Assembly: GCF_014489635.1 (NCBI RefSeq)
Contig: NZ_CP060828.1
Coordinates: 2,890,001-2,954,000 of the forward strand
Direction of reading: 5' to 3'
Source: Streptomyces roseirectus
GTDB lineage: Bacteria; Actinomycetota; Actinomycetes; Streptomycetales; Streptomycetaceae
DNA length: 64,000 nucleotides
Part shown: positions 47,842-55,536 of the stretch, piece by piece
Layout: each line of letters starts with the position of its first letter
Numbering within the stretch: the first letter of the stretch is position 1
Notes under the pieces: model-generated
The model's database searches: none
Told to the model about the DNA's origin: nothing
Seen by the model: only the letters and a program-made list of their open reading frames with translations
Made by a program: the position numbers and the translations under genes

Positions 47842-49226
47842 TCAACTCTCCTTCTTCGTCCCGAACATCACCCTCCGCAACACCGCCAGCAGCCCCTTCC
47901 CCTCGGTCCCCGCCTCCCGCACCGGCTCCGCCCGCCGCACTGCCACCCCGGGCGCCAGCTCGTACCGCACGGGCAGCACCCGCAGCCCCCGCACGACCGG
48001 CCCCGCCCGCCAGGGCAACCGGTCGTCCGGGAGGGTGAGTTCGACCTGCGAGAAGTGGTCGAAGAGCTTGCCCACCGCCGTCGTGACGATCAGCATGCCC
48101 AACTCGCGGGCGGCGGTGGGGCATTGGTGGGGACCGGCGCCCCACCCGAGGTGCGCCCGGGTCGAGACGGTCGAGCCGTCCATGTGCGAGGCGCTGAGCG
48201 CCAGCAGGTCCTGGTGCGCGGCGGCGGCCGAGGCGCACACCACGTCACCGGCCCGGATCAGGTAGTTCCCGAGCTGTGCGTCGCGCGCCGCGAACCGGAA
48301 GCACATGTTGGCGACCGGCGGGTTGGCGAGCGCGGCACGGTTCACGGTCTCGCCCAACTGCCCGGCGGACAGGCTGCGTCGGACGGTCGCGTTGCCCCGG
48401 AGCACTTCGAGGAGCGTGTTGAGGACCATGTTGCCGGTGATGTCGTTGAGGTAGACGGCGTGCATGAACAGCTCACGTCCGAGCTGTTCGTCGCTCAACT
48501 CCGGGTCGGCGAGCAGGAGATAGGAGGTGAGGTCGTCCCCGGGCCGGGCCCGGCGGTGCGCGGCGAGCCGGGTGAAGGCGCCGAGGGCCCGCGCGGTGGC
48601 GACCCCCGCGTCGGGGCCGCCGTCGAGCATCCGCCACAGGTCCATGACGAGTTCGTCGCCGAGGTCGACCGGGCAGCCGAAGAGCTTGGTGGTGACCATG
48701 AGCAGCAGTGGCCGGGTGTACTGGGCGCCGAGGTCCGCGTGTCCGGCCTGGCCGGACTCGGCGGCGAGCAACGACACCAGTTCGTCGGCGTACTTGGCGA
48801 CGGCCGAGCGCAGTTCCCAGCCCTCGGGGCCGCGCGCGTTCTGGAAGGGGCCGAGGGCGGTGTGCAGGACGGTCCGGGCGCGCTGGTGCTCCTCGCCGTC
48901 CATGAACATCGTCTGGCGGACCTCGTACCCGGCCAGCAGGGGCCAGTCGTGCGGGAGTTCGCCGTGCGCGCGGGCACGCCAGTAGCGGACGTCGCGGCGC
49001 CACTGGTTCTCGTCGCGCAGGACTTCGAGGACGTCCCGGTAGTCGAGGACCAGCCACACCGCACCCCCATGAGCCCGACGGGCGCGACGGAGCCGTGCGC
49101 GGCGCGCAGCCGGGTGTAGACGGCGGCCGGGTCGGCGTCGAACCCGGGGGTGAGCAACGGCTCCACGGGCAGGGCGCCGAGGGCGGGATTGTCGGCCGGT
49201 GGGGTGGGGTGTGCGGGGTTGTCCAT
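47842..49226 (-). pseudogene. Cytochrome P450 (CYP157-like) with a frameshift in a C5/G5 run
   Basis: From ATG 49226 the N-terminus reads MDNPAHPTPPADNPALG ... VAPVGLMG. The rest, from AVWLVLDYRDVLEVLRDENQW to the C-terminus, continues in another frame. One extra base in the C run at 49064-49068 restores a continuous protein of about 461 residues (LMGGAVWLVLDYRD). So either one base was lost or the read is wrong in a homopolymer. The haem loop is LGWGAGPHQCPTAARE. The usual K-helix ExxR is not clear: ETVNRAALANPPV holds E-x-x-x-R. The I-helix lacks AGxxT (VYLNDITGN). Lack of ExxR is a known trait of CYP157. Downstream of helR on the same strand. Confidence 0.8.
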
Positions 49227-49281
49227 ACTGCACACGCTTACCGCACCGGCCGTGCACGCGCGGTGACGCTCACGGGAACTG

Positions 49282-51525
49282 TTACGCCGGTGTGATCCCA
49301 CGCGGCGCGAGCGTCCCCGCGAGCGCTTCCGACAGCGCCTTGGTATGGACCACACCGAGCCGCTGGGTGGCCCGCGTGAGCGCCACGTACAGGTCGCTCG
49401 TGCCGTACTCGCCGGGTTCGACGACGAGGACGGAGTCGAACTCCAGCCCCTTGGACTGCCGGGGGTCGAGCAGGACGACGCGCTGGGTGAGGTCGGGTTC
49501 CGTACCGGCCGTGACCCCGTCGAGGCGCGCGGCGACCGCCCGGTGCAGGGCGCGCGGCGCGATGACCGCCAACCTGCCTTCGTCCGGGGTGAGTTCGGCG
49601 ACCGCCTTCTCCACCACGGCCGTCAGGTCGTCGGCGAGCCACGACCAGGGCCGGACTCCCGTCGTCCGTACGGACTTCGGGGGTTCGAAGTCGGGCCGTT
49701 CGGCGCGGACGACGGCGGCGGCGACGTCCATGATCTCGGCGGGTGTGCGGTAGTTGACGCCGAGGCGGGTGTGTTCCCAGCGGTCCTCGACGTACGGGCC
49801 GAGGATGCCCTGCCAGGAGCCGACCCCGGCCGCCTCGGCGGTCTGCGCGGGGTCGCCGACCAGGGTCATCGACCGGGTGGGGCTGCGCCGCATGAGCAAC
49901 CGCCAGGCCATCGGCGAGAGTTCCTGCGCCTCGTCGACGATGATGTGTCCGAACGCCCAGGTCCGGTCGGCCGCCGCCCGCTCGGCCGCGCTGCGGGCGT
50001 CCCCCTCCTCCTGCCGCTCGGCGAACCGCTCGGCGTCGATGATGTCGTGCGCCGACAGCACCTCGGAGTCCTCGTCGTCCTTGTCGTCGAACTCGTAGGT
50101 ACGCGAGGCGTACGAGACGTCCAACACGCCCTGTGCGTACGCGACTTGCTCGTCGCGTTCCTGTTCGGCCCGTTCCCTGGCCCGGCGTTCGTCCACGCCC
50201 AGGATCTCGGCGAGTTCGTCGAGGAGGGGCACGTCGGCGACGGTCCAGGCGCGGGTGACCGGGCGGCGGATCGCGGCGGCGTCCTCGTCGCCGACGTACG
50301 CGTCGGGCTCGGCGAGGAAGTCGGCCAGCACCCGGCGGGGGGTGAGGTGCGGCCACAACCGGTCGACGGCGGACCAGACTTCGGGGTTCTCGGCGAGTTC
50401 GTCGCGGATCTGGGTGATGTCGCTGGCGTCGAGGAGGCTGCCGCCGTCGTAGGGGTCGGTGCCGACGCGTTCGGCGTACAGCTCGGTCAGGGTGTTGAGG
50501 ATGTGGCCCTCGAAGTGCTCGCGGGCCACGTTGTGCTGGAGCCGGGCGGCCCGGGTGCGCTCGCGCGCGACCTTCACCAGTCCGTCGTCCAGCATCAGGA
50601 CCTCGCGGTCGTGCTCGATCGTGAGCACCGGGTCGGGCAGCGCCTGGCGGTCGCGGACGACGGCGGCGAGGACGTCGGCCATGGCGGCGCTCCCCTTCAC
50701 GGCCGCCGCCTCGGGGGTGTCGGTGGCCGTCGCCCGCACGCCCGGGTACAGCTCGCCGACCGTCGCGAGGAGCACGCCGGTCTCGCCGAGCGCCGGAAGG
50801 ACCTCCCCGATGTAGCCGAGGAAGGCGGGGTTGGGGCCGACGATGAGGACAGCCCGCTTCGCCAGCAACTCCCGGTGCTCGTACAGGAGATAGGCCGCAC
50901 GGTGCAGTGCCACGGCCGTCTTGCCGGTACCGGGACCGCCCTCGACGACCAGGACCCCCTTGTGCGGGGCGCGGATGATCTCGTCCTGCTCGGCCTGGAT
51001 GGTCTGCACGATGTCGTTCATCCGGCCCGTGCGCGCGGAGTTGAGGGCGGCGAGGAGGACGGCGTCGCCGGTCGGGTCCTCGTGGCCGGTGCGCTCGTGG
51101 TCGCCGAGGTCCAGGATCTCGTCGTGCAGGGCGGTGACGGTCCGGCCGTCGGTCGTGATGTGCCGCCGTCGGCGCAGGCCCATCGGGGTGTGGCCGGTGG
51201 CGAGGTAGAAGGGGCGGGCGACGTCCGCACGCCAGTCGATGAGGACGGGGGTGCGCTCGGCGTCGTCCAGGCGCAGCCCGATGCGGCCGATGTGGTGGAC
51301 GTCGCCCTTCGCGAGGTCGATCCGGCCGAAGCAGAGCGAGCCGTCCACCGCGTTCAGCGCGGCCAGCAGGCCCGAGCGCTCGGCGACCAGGATGTCCCGC
51401 TCCAGGCGTGCCTGCATCGGGGTGTTGCCCTGGGCGAGGGCGGCGGTGACGGAGGTCTCGGTGTCGCCGCGCAGGGCGTCGACGCGTGCGTACAGGTCGT
51501 CGATGAATTCCTGCTCCGTGCGCAT
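49282..51525 (-). CDS. helR: HelD/HelR-like RNA polymerase-associated helicase
   Basis: The 747-residue SF1 ATPase has Walker A VVEGGPGTGKTAV at about 193-205, Walker B HIIVDEAQELSP, GDPAQTAEAAG, GVNYRTPAEIM and the C-terminal VALTRATQRLGVVH motif. The N-terminal coiled coil (EQEFIDDLYARVDALRGD...ARLERDILVAERSGLL) and insertions fit the HelD group, which dislodges and recycles RNA polymerase. In Streptomyces, HelR protects polymerase from rifamycins. ATG 51525 gives the natural start; GTG 51561 is in frame but overlaps the plus-strand promoter. I did not recognise a rifamycin-associated element upstream. Confidence 0.85.
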   Translation of the reverse strand: MRTEQEFIDDLYARVDALRGDTETSVTAALAQGNTPMQARLERDILVAERSGLLAALNAVDGSLCFGRIDLAKGDVHHIGRIGLRLDDAERTPVLIDWRADVARPFYLATGHTPMGLRRRRHITTDGRTVTALHDEILDLGDHERTGHEDPTGDAVLLAALNSARTGRMNDIVQTIQAEQDEIIRAPHKGVLVVEGGPGTGKTAVALHRAAYLLYEHRELLAKRAVLIVGPNPAFLGYIGEVLPALGETGVLLATVGELYPGVRATATDTPEAAAVKGSAAMADVLAAVVRDRQALPDPVLTIEHDREVLMLDDGLVKVARERTRAARLQHNVAREHFEGHILNTLTELYAERVGTDPYDGGSLLDASDITQIRDELAENPEVWSAVDRLWPHLTPRRVLADFLAEPDAYVGDEDAAAIRRPVTRAWTVADVPLLDELAEILGVDERRARERAEQERDEQVAYAQGVLDVSYASRTYEFDDKDDEDSEVLSAHDIIDAERFAERQEEGDARSAAERAAADRTWAFGHIIVDEAQELSPMAWRLLMRRSPTRSMTLVGDPAQTAEAAGVGSWQGILGPYVEDRWEHTRLGVNYRTPAEIMDVAAAVVRAERPDFEPPKSVRTTGVRPWSWLADDLTAVVEKAVAELTPDEGRLAVIAPRALHRAVAARLDGVTAGTEPDLTQRVVLLDPRQSKGLEFDSVLVVEPGEYGTSDLYVALTRATQRLGVVHTKALSEALAGTLAPRGITPA

Positions 51526-51548
51526 TTCACCGTCTTGAAAGTCGGTGT

Positions 51549-51578
51549 TTGACAATTCCACTCCCGGCCGGATATACT
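51549..51578 (+). promoter_or_regulatory. Near-consensus sigma-70/HrdB promoter
   Basis: TTGACA (51549-51554), an 18-base spacer and TATACT (51573-51578), reading on the plus strand away from helR. This is the closest match to the vegetative consensus I saw in the window. It drives the short transcript ending at 51679. Confidence 0.8.
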
Positions 51579-51584
51579 GTGCTC

Positions 51585-51680
51585 ATCGAACTTCTCATGC
51601 GACCCCTCTGAGGAAGTCGCGAATCAATGAATATACGCGAGAAAAGCCCCCGAGCACAAACGCTCGGGGGCTTTTCTCGT
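51585..51680 (+). ncRNA. Candidate short transcript with four-codon ORF (MRPL)
   Basis: From the predicted start about 7 bases after TATACT the RNA would be roughly 95 nt, ending in a perfect 18-bp terminator. It contains ATG CGA CCC CTC TGA (51597-51611), a four-residue ORF, followed by GCGAC...GTCGC pairing around that ORF. The layout resembles ribosome-sensing leaders of actinobacterial resistance genes, but no plus-strand gene follows before 52852. An independent small RNA or a tiny peptide is therefore as likely. Expression is inferred only. Confidence 0.5.
51638..51679. terminator. Bidirectional 18-bp terminator
   Basis: The stem CGAGAAAAGCCCCCGAGC / GCTCGGGGGCTTTTCTCG is perfect, with loop ACAAAC. 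Both strands end in CTTTTCTCG. It can stop the plus-strand short transcript and the minus-strand 68-residue gene that ends at 51711. Confidence 0.92.
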
Positions 51681-51710
51681 TACCGGTGACACCCGGCGAT
51701 CCGGGTCGGA

Positions 51711-51917
51711 TCAGTCGTCGGCGTGCTTCGGGGTGGCGGTCAGGTCTGCGCCCTGCGTGGTGGCCTCCGCCGGAGCCGGCTCGATGTCGTCCGCCGGGCC
51801 GTTCGGGCAGAACGAGGCCCGCTCGGAGCGGGACACCGGGCGGGTGTGGATGGTGACGGTCGAGTACTCCGTCTGATCCGGTTCCGCGCTCGCGCTCTGC
51901 ACGCCGGTCAGCTTCAC
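51711..51917 (-). CDS. Small hypothetical protein
   Basis: This is a 68-residue acidic protein with GTG start at 51917 and AAGG 8 bases upstream, followed by the bidirectional terminator. It begins KLTGVQSASAEPDQTEY, has VTIHTRPVSRSERASFC with a single Cys, and a disordered, Ala/Thr-rich tail. No signal peptide, membrane segment or known domain is visible. The ribosome site and terminator make it a credible gene; I do not recognise its family. Confidence 0.6.
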   Translation of the reverse strand: MKLTGVQSASAEPDQTEYSTVTIHTRPVSRSERASFCPNGPADDIEPAPAEATTQGADLTATPKHADD

Positions 51918-52026
51918 TTTATGACCTTAACCGAGTGGGGGGTAAAAAGGGGTAAAGGAAAACCCGAAATCAGACGGCATTCGATTCCGGCGCCGCGTAA
52001 TGGAGCGGCTACTTTTCAGTAGCATT

Positions 52027-52374
52027 TCAGTGGAGGGAGGAAAATTCCCCGGCCACCTCTTCCAGTTCTGCAACAAGGCGCCTCTTCGGGCGCGCCCCCA
52101 CCATCGCCTTCACCGGCTCGCCGCCCCGGAACACGAGGAACGTCGGCATCGAGCGGACCTGGTACGCGTTCGTCGTCAACGGGTTGCTGTCCACGTCCAG
52201 TCGGACGACCTTCAGCCGGTCGCCCGCCTCCGCCGCCAGCGCCTTCAGCACCGGCTTCATCTGGCGGCACGGCGGACACCAGTCGGCCGTGAACTCCACC
52301 AGCACCGGCACGTCGGCCCCGATCACCTGTTCCGCGAAATTCACGTCCGTCACATCGGCTACGTCCGTCACCAT
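52027..52374 (-). CDS. Thioredoxin
   Basis: The 115-residue cytoplasmic thioredoxin has ATG 52374 with GGAGG 6 bases upstream. The active site is WCPPC (32-36), one residue away from the usual WCGPC, in VLVEFTADWCPPCRQMKPVL. The cis-proline lies in VRSMPTFLVFRGGEPV. WCPPC makes a thioredoxin with an altered redox potential plausible. It overlaps the stop of the upstream MerR gene by 7 bases and is co-transcribed with it, so it is probably induced by the signal that MerR senses. Confidence 0.93.
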   Translation of the reverse strand: MVTDVADVTDVNFAEQVIGADVPVLVEFTADWCPPCRQMKPVLKALAAEAGDRLKVVRLDVDSNPLTTNAYQVRSMPTFLVFRGGEPVKAMVGARPKRRLVAELEEVAGEFSSLH

Positions 52375-52781
52375 TGCTTTCCTCCCAGTTCGCATTCCGG
52401 TGGTGCCGTCTCCACGGCGAGGGCGTCCCTGGCCCGCTCGGCGCGGTCGAGCTGTCCGGCGACCTTCTGCCGGACCGCCCCCAATTCCTCGATCAGCGCG
52501 TCGAGTTCGGCGAGCTTGCGCCGGTACACCGCGAGCGAGGCCGGACACGAGTCCCCTTCGGGGTGGCCCGCCCGCAGGCACTCCACGAACGGCCGCGTCT
52601 CCTCCAGCCCGAACCCGAAGTCCCGCAGCGTGCGGATCTGTTCGAGCAGGCGGACGTCGTCCTCGTCGTAGGCGCGGTGACCGTGCGGGTCCCGGCGCGC
52701 GGAGAGCAGACCGCGCGCCTCGTAGTACCGGAGTGTCCGTGTCGTGGTGCCCGTGCGGGCGGCCAGCTCACCGATGCGCAT
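52368..52781 (-). CDS. MerR-family regulator of the thioredoxin operon
   Basis: The 137-residue protein has HTH MRIGELAARTGTTTRTLRYYEARGLL, then DPHGHRAYDEDDVRLLEQIRTLRDFGFGLEE, a coiled coil, and a short C-terminus with Cys residues (EGDSCPASL, PPECELGG). Paired cysteines in a small MerR protein fit a metal or thiol sensor, but no canonical mercury or SoxR spacing is present. ATG 52781 lies directly after a MerR-type promoter. First gene of the merR-trx operon. Confidence 0.92.
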   Translation of the reverse strand: MRIGELAARTGTTTRTLRYYEARGLLSARRDPHGHRAYDEDDVRLLEQIRTLRDFGFGLEETRPFVECLRAGHPEGDSCPASLAVYRRKLAELDALIEELGAVRQKVAGQLDRAERARDALAVETAPPECELGGKQW

Positions 52782-52788
52782 GTCCACG

Positions 52789-52819
52789 AACGTAGGGGTT
52801 GACGCGGGCGTCAAGGCAA
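52789..52819 (-). promoter_or_regulatory. MerR-type promoter with perfect dyad in a 19-bp spacer
   Basis: Minus strand: -35 TTGCCT (52814-52819), 19-base spacer, -10 TACGTT (52789-52794). The dyad TTGACGCGGGCGTCAA is perfect and spans 52799-52814, almost exactly the spacer. The predicted start lies next to ATG 52781, so the message is probably leaderless. Autoregulation by the MerR protein is strongly suggested. Confidence 0.75.
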
Positions 52820-52851
52820 GAGCGGCGATGGAGGCTCATAGGATCACCGGC

Positions 52852-53583
52852 ATGTCCCTGCGCCCCGCACACGTGAACATCAAGGCCCTCGACGCACCGG
52901 CGGTGGGCCGGTTCTGGGCGGAGGCCCTGGGGTGGGAGGCGTACCGCGCCGGCGAAAGCGTGTACGTCGGCCCCGCCGGAGGGCTCGTGTGGCCGGACCC
53001 CGTCCTCCTCGGCATCGACGTCGTCCCCGTACCGGACCGCAAGGGGACGGCGAAGAACCGGGTCCACCTCGACCTCGCCACCAACTCCCCCGCGCACCAA
53101 CGGGAGTTGACCGACCGCCTCCGTCGACTCGGCGCGACGCCCGTCGACGTCGGGCAGGGGGACGACGTCCCGTGGACCGTCCTCGCCGACCCCGAGGACA
53201 ACGAACTGTGCGTGCTGGAGCCCCGGGAGGTGTACCGGGACGCCGGGCCGGTCGCCGCGGTCGTCGTCGACTGCGCCGATCCGCGCGCCATGGCCCGCTT
53301 CTGGGGCGGGGCCCTGGACTGGACCCTCCTCGAACTCACCGACGCCCAGGCGACGTTGCGCTCCCCGGAGGGCACGGGCCCCTTCCTGGAGTTCCTGCGC
53401 GTCCCCGGCACGCGGCCCACCCCGGACCGCGTCCACCTCGACCTGCTCCCCGACGACCAGCAGGCGGAGGTCGCCCGCGTGCTCGCCCTGGGCGCCGTCC
53501 CCCTCGACACCGGCCAGGGCGACGCCCCCTGGACCTGCCTGACGGACCCGGAGGGCCACGCGTTCTGCGTCCTCGCCCCCTGA
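52852..53583 (+). CDS. VOC-family protein with two glyoxalase-like domains
   Basis: The 243-residue protein is made of two tandem VOC modules. The first spans about 1-122 (HVNIKALDAPAVGRFWAEALGW ... VHLDLATNSP ... DPEDNELCVLEP). The second spans about 130-243 (VDCADPRAMARFWGGALDW ... VHLDLLPDDQQ ... DPEGHAFCVLAP). His in VHLDL and Glu in the last strand are the usual metal-ligand positions. No enzyme can be named: relatives include resistance proteins, dioxygenases and lyases. It is divergent from the MerR-thioredoxin operon with 70 bases between, so it may share that control region. Confidence 0.88.
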   Translation: MSLRPAHVNIKALDAPAVGRFWAEALGWEAYRAGESVYVGPAGGLVWPDPVLLGIDVVPVPDRKGTAKNRVHLDLATNSPAHQRELTDRLRRLGATPVDVGQGDDVPWTVLADPEDNELCVLEPREVYRDAGPVAAVVVDCADPRAMARFWGGALDWTLLELTDAQATLRSPEGTGPFLEFLRVPGTRPTPDRVHLDLLPDDQQAEVARVLALGAVPLDTGQGDAPWTCLTDPEGHAFCVLAP

Positions 53584-53594
53584 AGCCCCCAGCC

Positions 53595-54359
53595 CTAGAC
53601 GGCCACCCCCGCCGACTCCCCCACCTCCATCAGCGACGCGCTGCGCCGCTCCTCCTCAAACGCCGGGCGCCCGCCGCGCAGCCCGAACAGCCGCTTGGTG
53701 ACGGCGATGTAGAGCACGGCGAGGAGGTTGAGGACGAGGGTGGCGATCTTCAACCAGCTGACTCGCTCGGTGAGTTCGTAGATCTCCAGTGGGAGGAACG
53801 CGGCGGTGGCGACGACCGTCAGGTACTCGGCCCAGCGTTTGGCGTACCAGAGGCCGGCCGCCTCGACGAGTTCGATCAGCGCGTAGGCGAGGAGGAGGGC
53901 GGCGACGAGGACGAGCGTGCTGTGCTGGTACCCGAAGACCTTCTGCACCGAGCCGACGACCGGTGAGTGGTCCAGGTCGTAGTGGAAGTGCCGGAACACG
54001 GGCCGGAAGACGTCCAGATACTCGTCGAAGAGCCTGCGCACCGAGTCCTGGCTGTTGCTGAACTTCCACACGGCGACGGCTACGAGGACGATGAACACGC
54101 CCCGCACAGCCCGTTCCACCGCCAGGAACCGCAGGACGAACAGGTCCCGCAGCACCTTCCCCCGCGCCACGAGCGGCGCCCCCGCCGCCGGCCCCGCCCC
54201 ATGCGGCTCCCCCAACGCGAAGTCCCCGCACCGCAGACACCGCCAGGCGTCCCCCAACGCGGTCACCGCACGCAGCCGCTCCGCGAACCGCGTCTCGTCG
54301 GGCGCGTAGGTCACATGCCCCTTCCGCGCACACGTCCGCCGATCCCAGTCGATCTTCAT
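53595..54359 (-). CDS. DUF2127-family integral membrane protein
   Basis: The 254-residue protein has ATG 54359 after a GGGGGAC stretch. The N-terminal 60 residues are cytoplasmic with zinc-ribbon-like cysteines (TCARKGH, WRCLRCGDF). Four hydrophobic segments follow (AVRGVFIVLVAVAV, TLVLVAALLLAYALIELVEAA, EYLTVVATAAFLPLEIYEL, IATLVLNLLAVLYIAVT). VEAAGLWYAKRWAEYLTVVATAAFLP is the family signature region. Function unknown. Convergent with the VOC gene, 11 bases apart. Confidence 0.85.
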   Translation of the reverse strand: MKIDWDRRTCARKGHVTYAPDETRFAERLRAVTALGDAWRCLRCGDFALGEPHGAGPAAGAPLVARGKVLRDLFVLRFLAVERAVRGVFIVLVAVAVWKFSNSQDSVRRLFDEYLDVFRPVFRHFHYDLDHSPVVGSVQKVFGYQHSTLVLVAALLLAYALIELVEAAGLWYAKRWAEYLTVVATAAFLPLEIYELTERVSWLKIATLVLNLLAVLYIAVTKRLFGLRGGRPAFEEERRSASLMEVGESAGVAV

Positions 54360-54438
54360 ACCCGTCCCCCGTGCCTTCGTCCGCTTCAGGAACTTCCGGT
54401 TGCGGACGCTAACGGGGTCAGGTGAGAAGAAGACATGA

Positions 54439-55399
54439 ATGCCGGCCGCCATGTATGGCGGGATTCGACGCATGGCGCGACCGAGCCGAACTGCCAATGC
54501 ACAGCCGGGGCCGGGCAGGGAGTCCGGCGGCGTGCCTCGTGAGGGTTTCGGGTCGGTCGCCGCCGAGGCACTGGGTCTTGCGCCCGGCTCGTCCCGGCGG
54601 CGAAGAGCGGTGACCTTGCTGGGGGCAGTGGTGATCGCGTTCACGGCCGTCTTCCGGGACACGCTGGTCGACTACCTCATGATCAGTACCAGCGTGGCCG
54701 AGGAGAACGACTCCGACGCGGAAGCTGGTGGCCCGCGAGAACGACCGCTCGGGGGCGTTCGCCTACCTCAAGGAACTGGGCGCCCGCCCACTCGTGCCCA
54801 CGGCCACGATGGAGTACGCCCCCGAGCGGTACAGGGAACAGATGCGGTCGAGCGGCGGCGGGGACCTCGCCGGTGTGTTCCAGATGAACATCATGAGCAC
54901 CCGCTCGGCCTCGGTCGTCCTCCACGAGTGGCAGGTCACCGACATCACGTGCCGGAAGAGCACCGTGCGGGCCACGGTCTCGATCCCCCCGCAGGGTGGC
55001 GCCGCCTACGAAGGTCTCCAGCTCCACATCCCGCCGCTCGCCGGCGAGCCCGTGCTGGCCGACGACACCGAGGGACAGGGCGAGCCGTACTTCGACACCC
55101 GCTACGTCGAGATAGGCGGCGGTCAGCCCTCGGCCGGCTTCCGGGTGCAGGCGATCGGGCGGCCGGGGATGTCCTGCACGTGGGGTGTCAAGGTCAGGTA
55201 CACCGACGCCTACCAGAAGGAGGGGTGGGTCCAGCTGAAGAACGCCGAGGGCGAACCCCTGCGCCTCCACACCGAGTCCCCGCCTCGGGACACCGCCCAG
55301 GACTGGGTCTTCATCGTCGCCCCGTGGAGGCTGTGCGATCGGGCGTCCCCGGACTTCGGACGGGACGAGGCATGCGTCCGCCGGCGGGCCGGGGCATAG
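54439..55399 (+). pseudogene. Membrane-anchored hypothetical protein with a frameshift near 54715
   Basis: The first frame from ATG 54439 encodes a basic N-terminus, one membrane helix (AVTLLGAVVIAFTAVF) and VDYLMISTSVAEENDS. Further on, family-like coding shifts frame and continues as KLVARENDRSGAFAYLKELG through DWVFIVAPWRLCDRASPDFG to the stop at 55399. A +1 change around 54700-54725 would join the two into one protein of about 320 residues. The larger part is probably extracytoplasmic. I do not recognise the family. A start at GTG 54728 giving a 223-residue soluble protein is the alternative. A strong terminator follows. Confidence 0.6.
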
Positions 55400-55417
55400 C
55401 GCGACGCCACGCGCATG

Positions 55418-55453
55418 CGGAAACCCCGGACCACAGGTGGTCCGGGGTTTCCG
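55418..55453. terminator. Terminator hairpin 1 between convergent genes
   Basis: The stem CGGAAACCCCGGACCA / TGGTCCGGGGTTTCCG is perfect, with a very short loop and TCTTCTC after it on the plus strand. It belongs to the plus-strand gene ending at 55399. Confidence 0.88.
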
Positions 55454-55464
55454 TCTTCTCTCTG

Positions 55465-55505
55465 CCGGATGTCCGGCCCCGGTTCAGGCGGGGCCGGACA
55501 TCCGG
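55465..55505. terminator. Terminator hairpin 2 between convergent genes
   Basis: The stem CCGGATGTCCGGCCCCG / CGGGGCCGGACATCCGG is a perfect 17-bp inverted repeat with a 7-base loop, 12 bases after hairpin 1. It probably serves the minus-strand symporter gene ending at 55537. Confidence 0.8.
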
Positions 55506-55536
55506 AGTCCGTGGGGACGGGCTCAGTGGGCGGCGC

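Noticed and set aside
51526..51600. Rifamycin-associated element upstream of helR
   Set aside because: I found no inverted repeat resembling one; assigning it from memory would be unsupported.
51585..51680. 6C RNA or other named actinobacterial sRNA family
   Set aside because: The C-rich loops that define 6C RNA are absent; only the terminator is shared.
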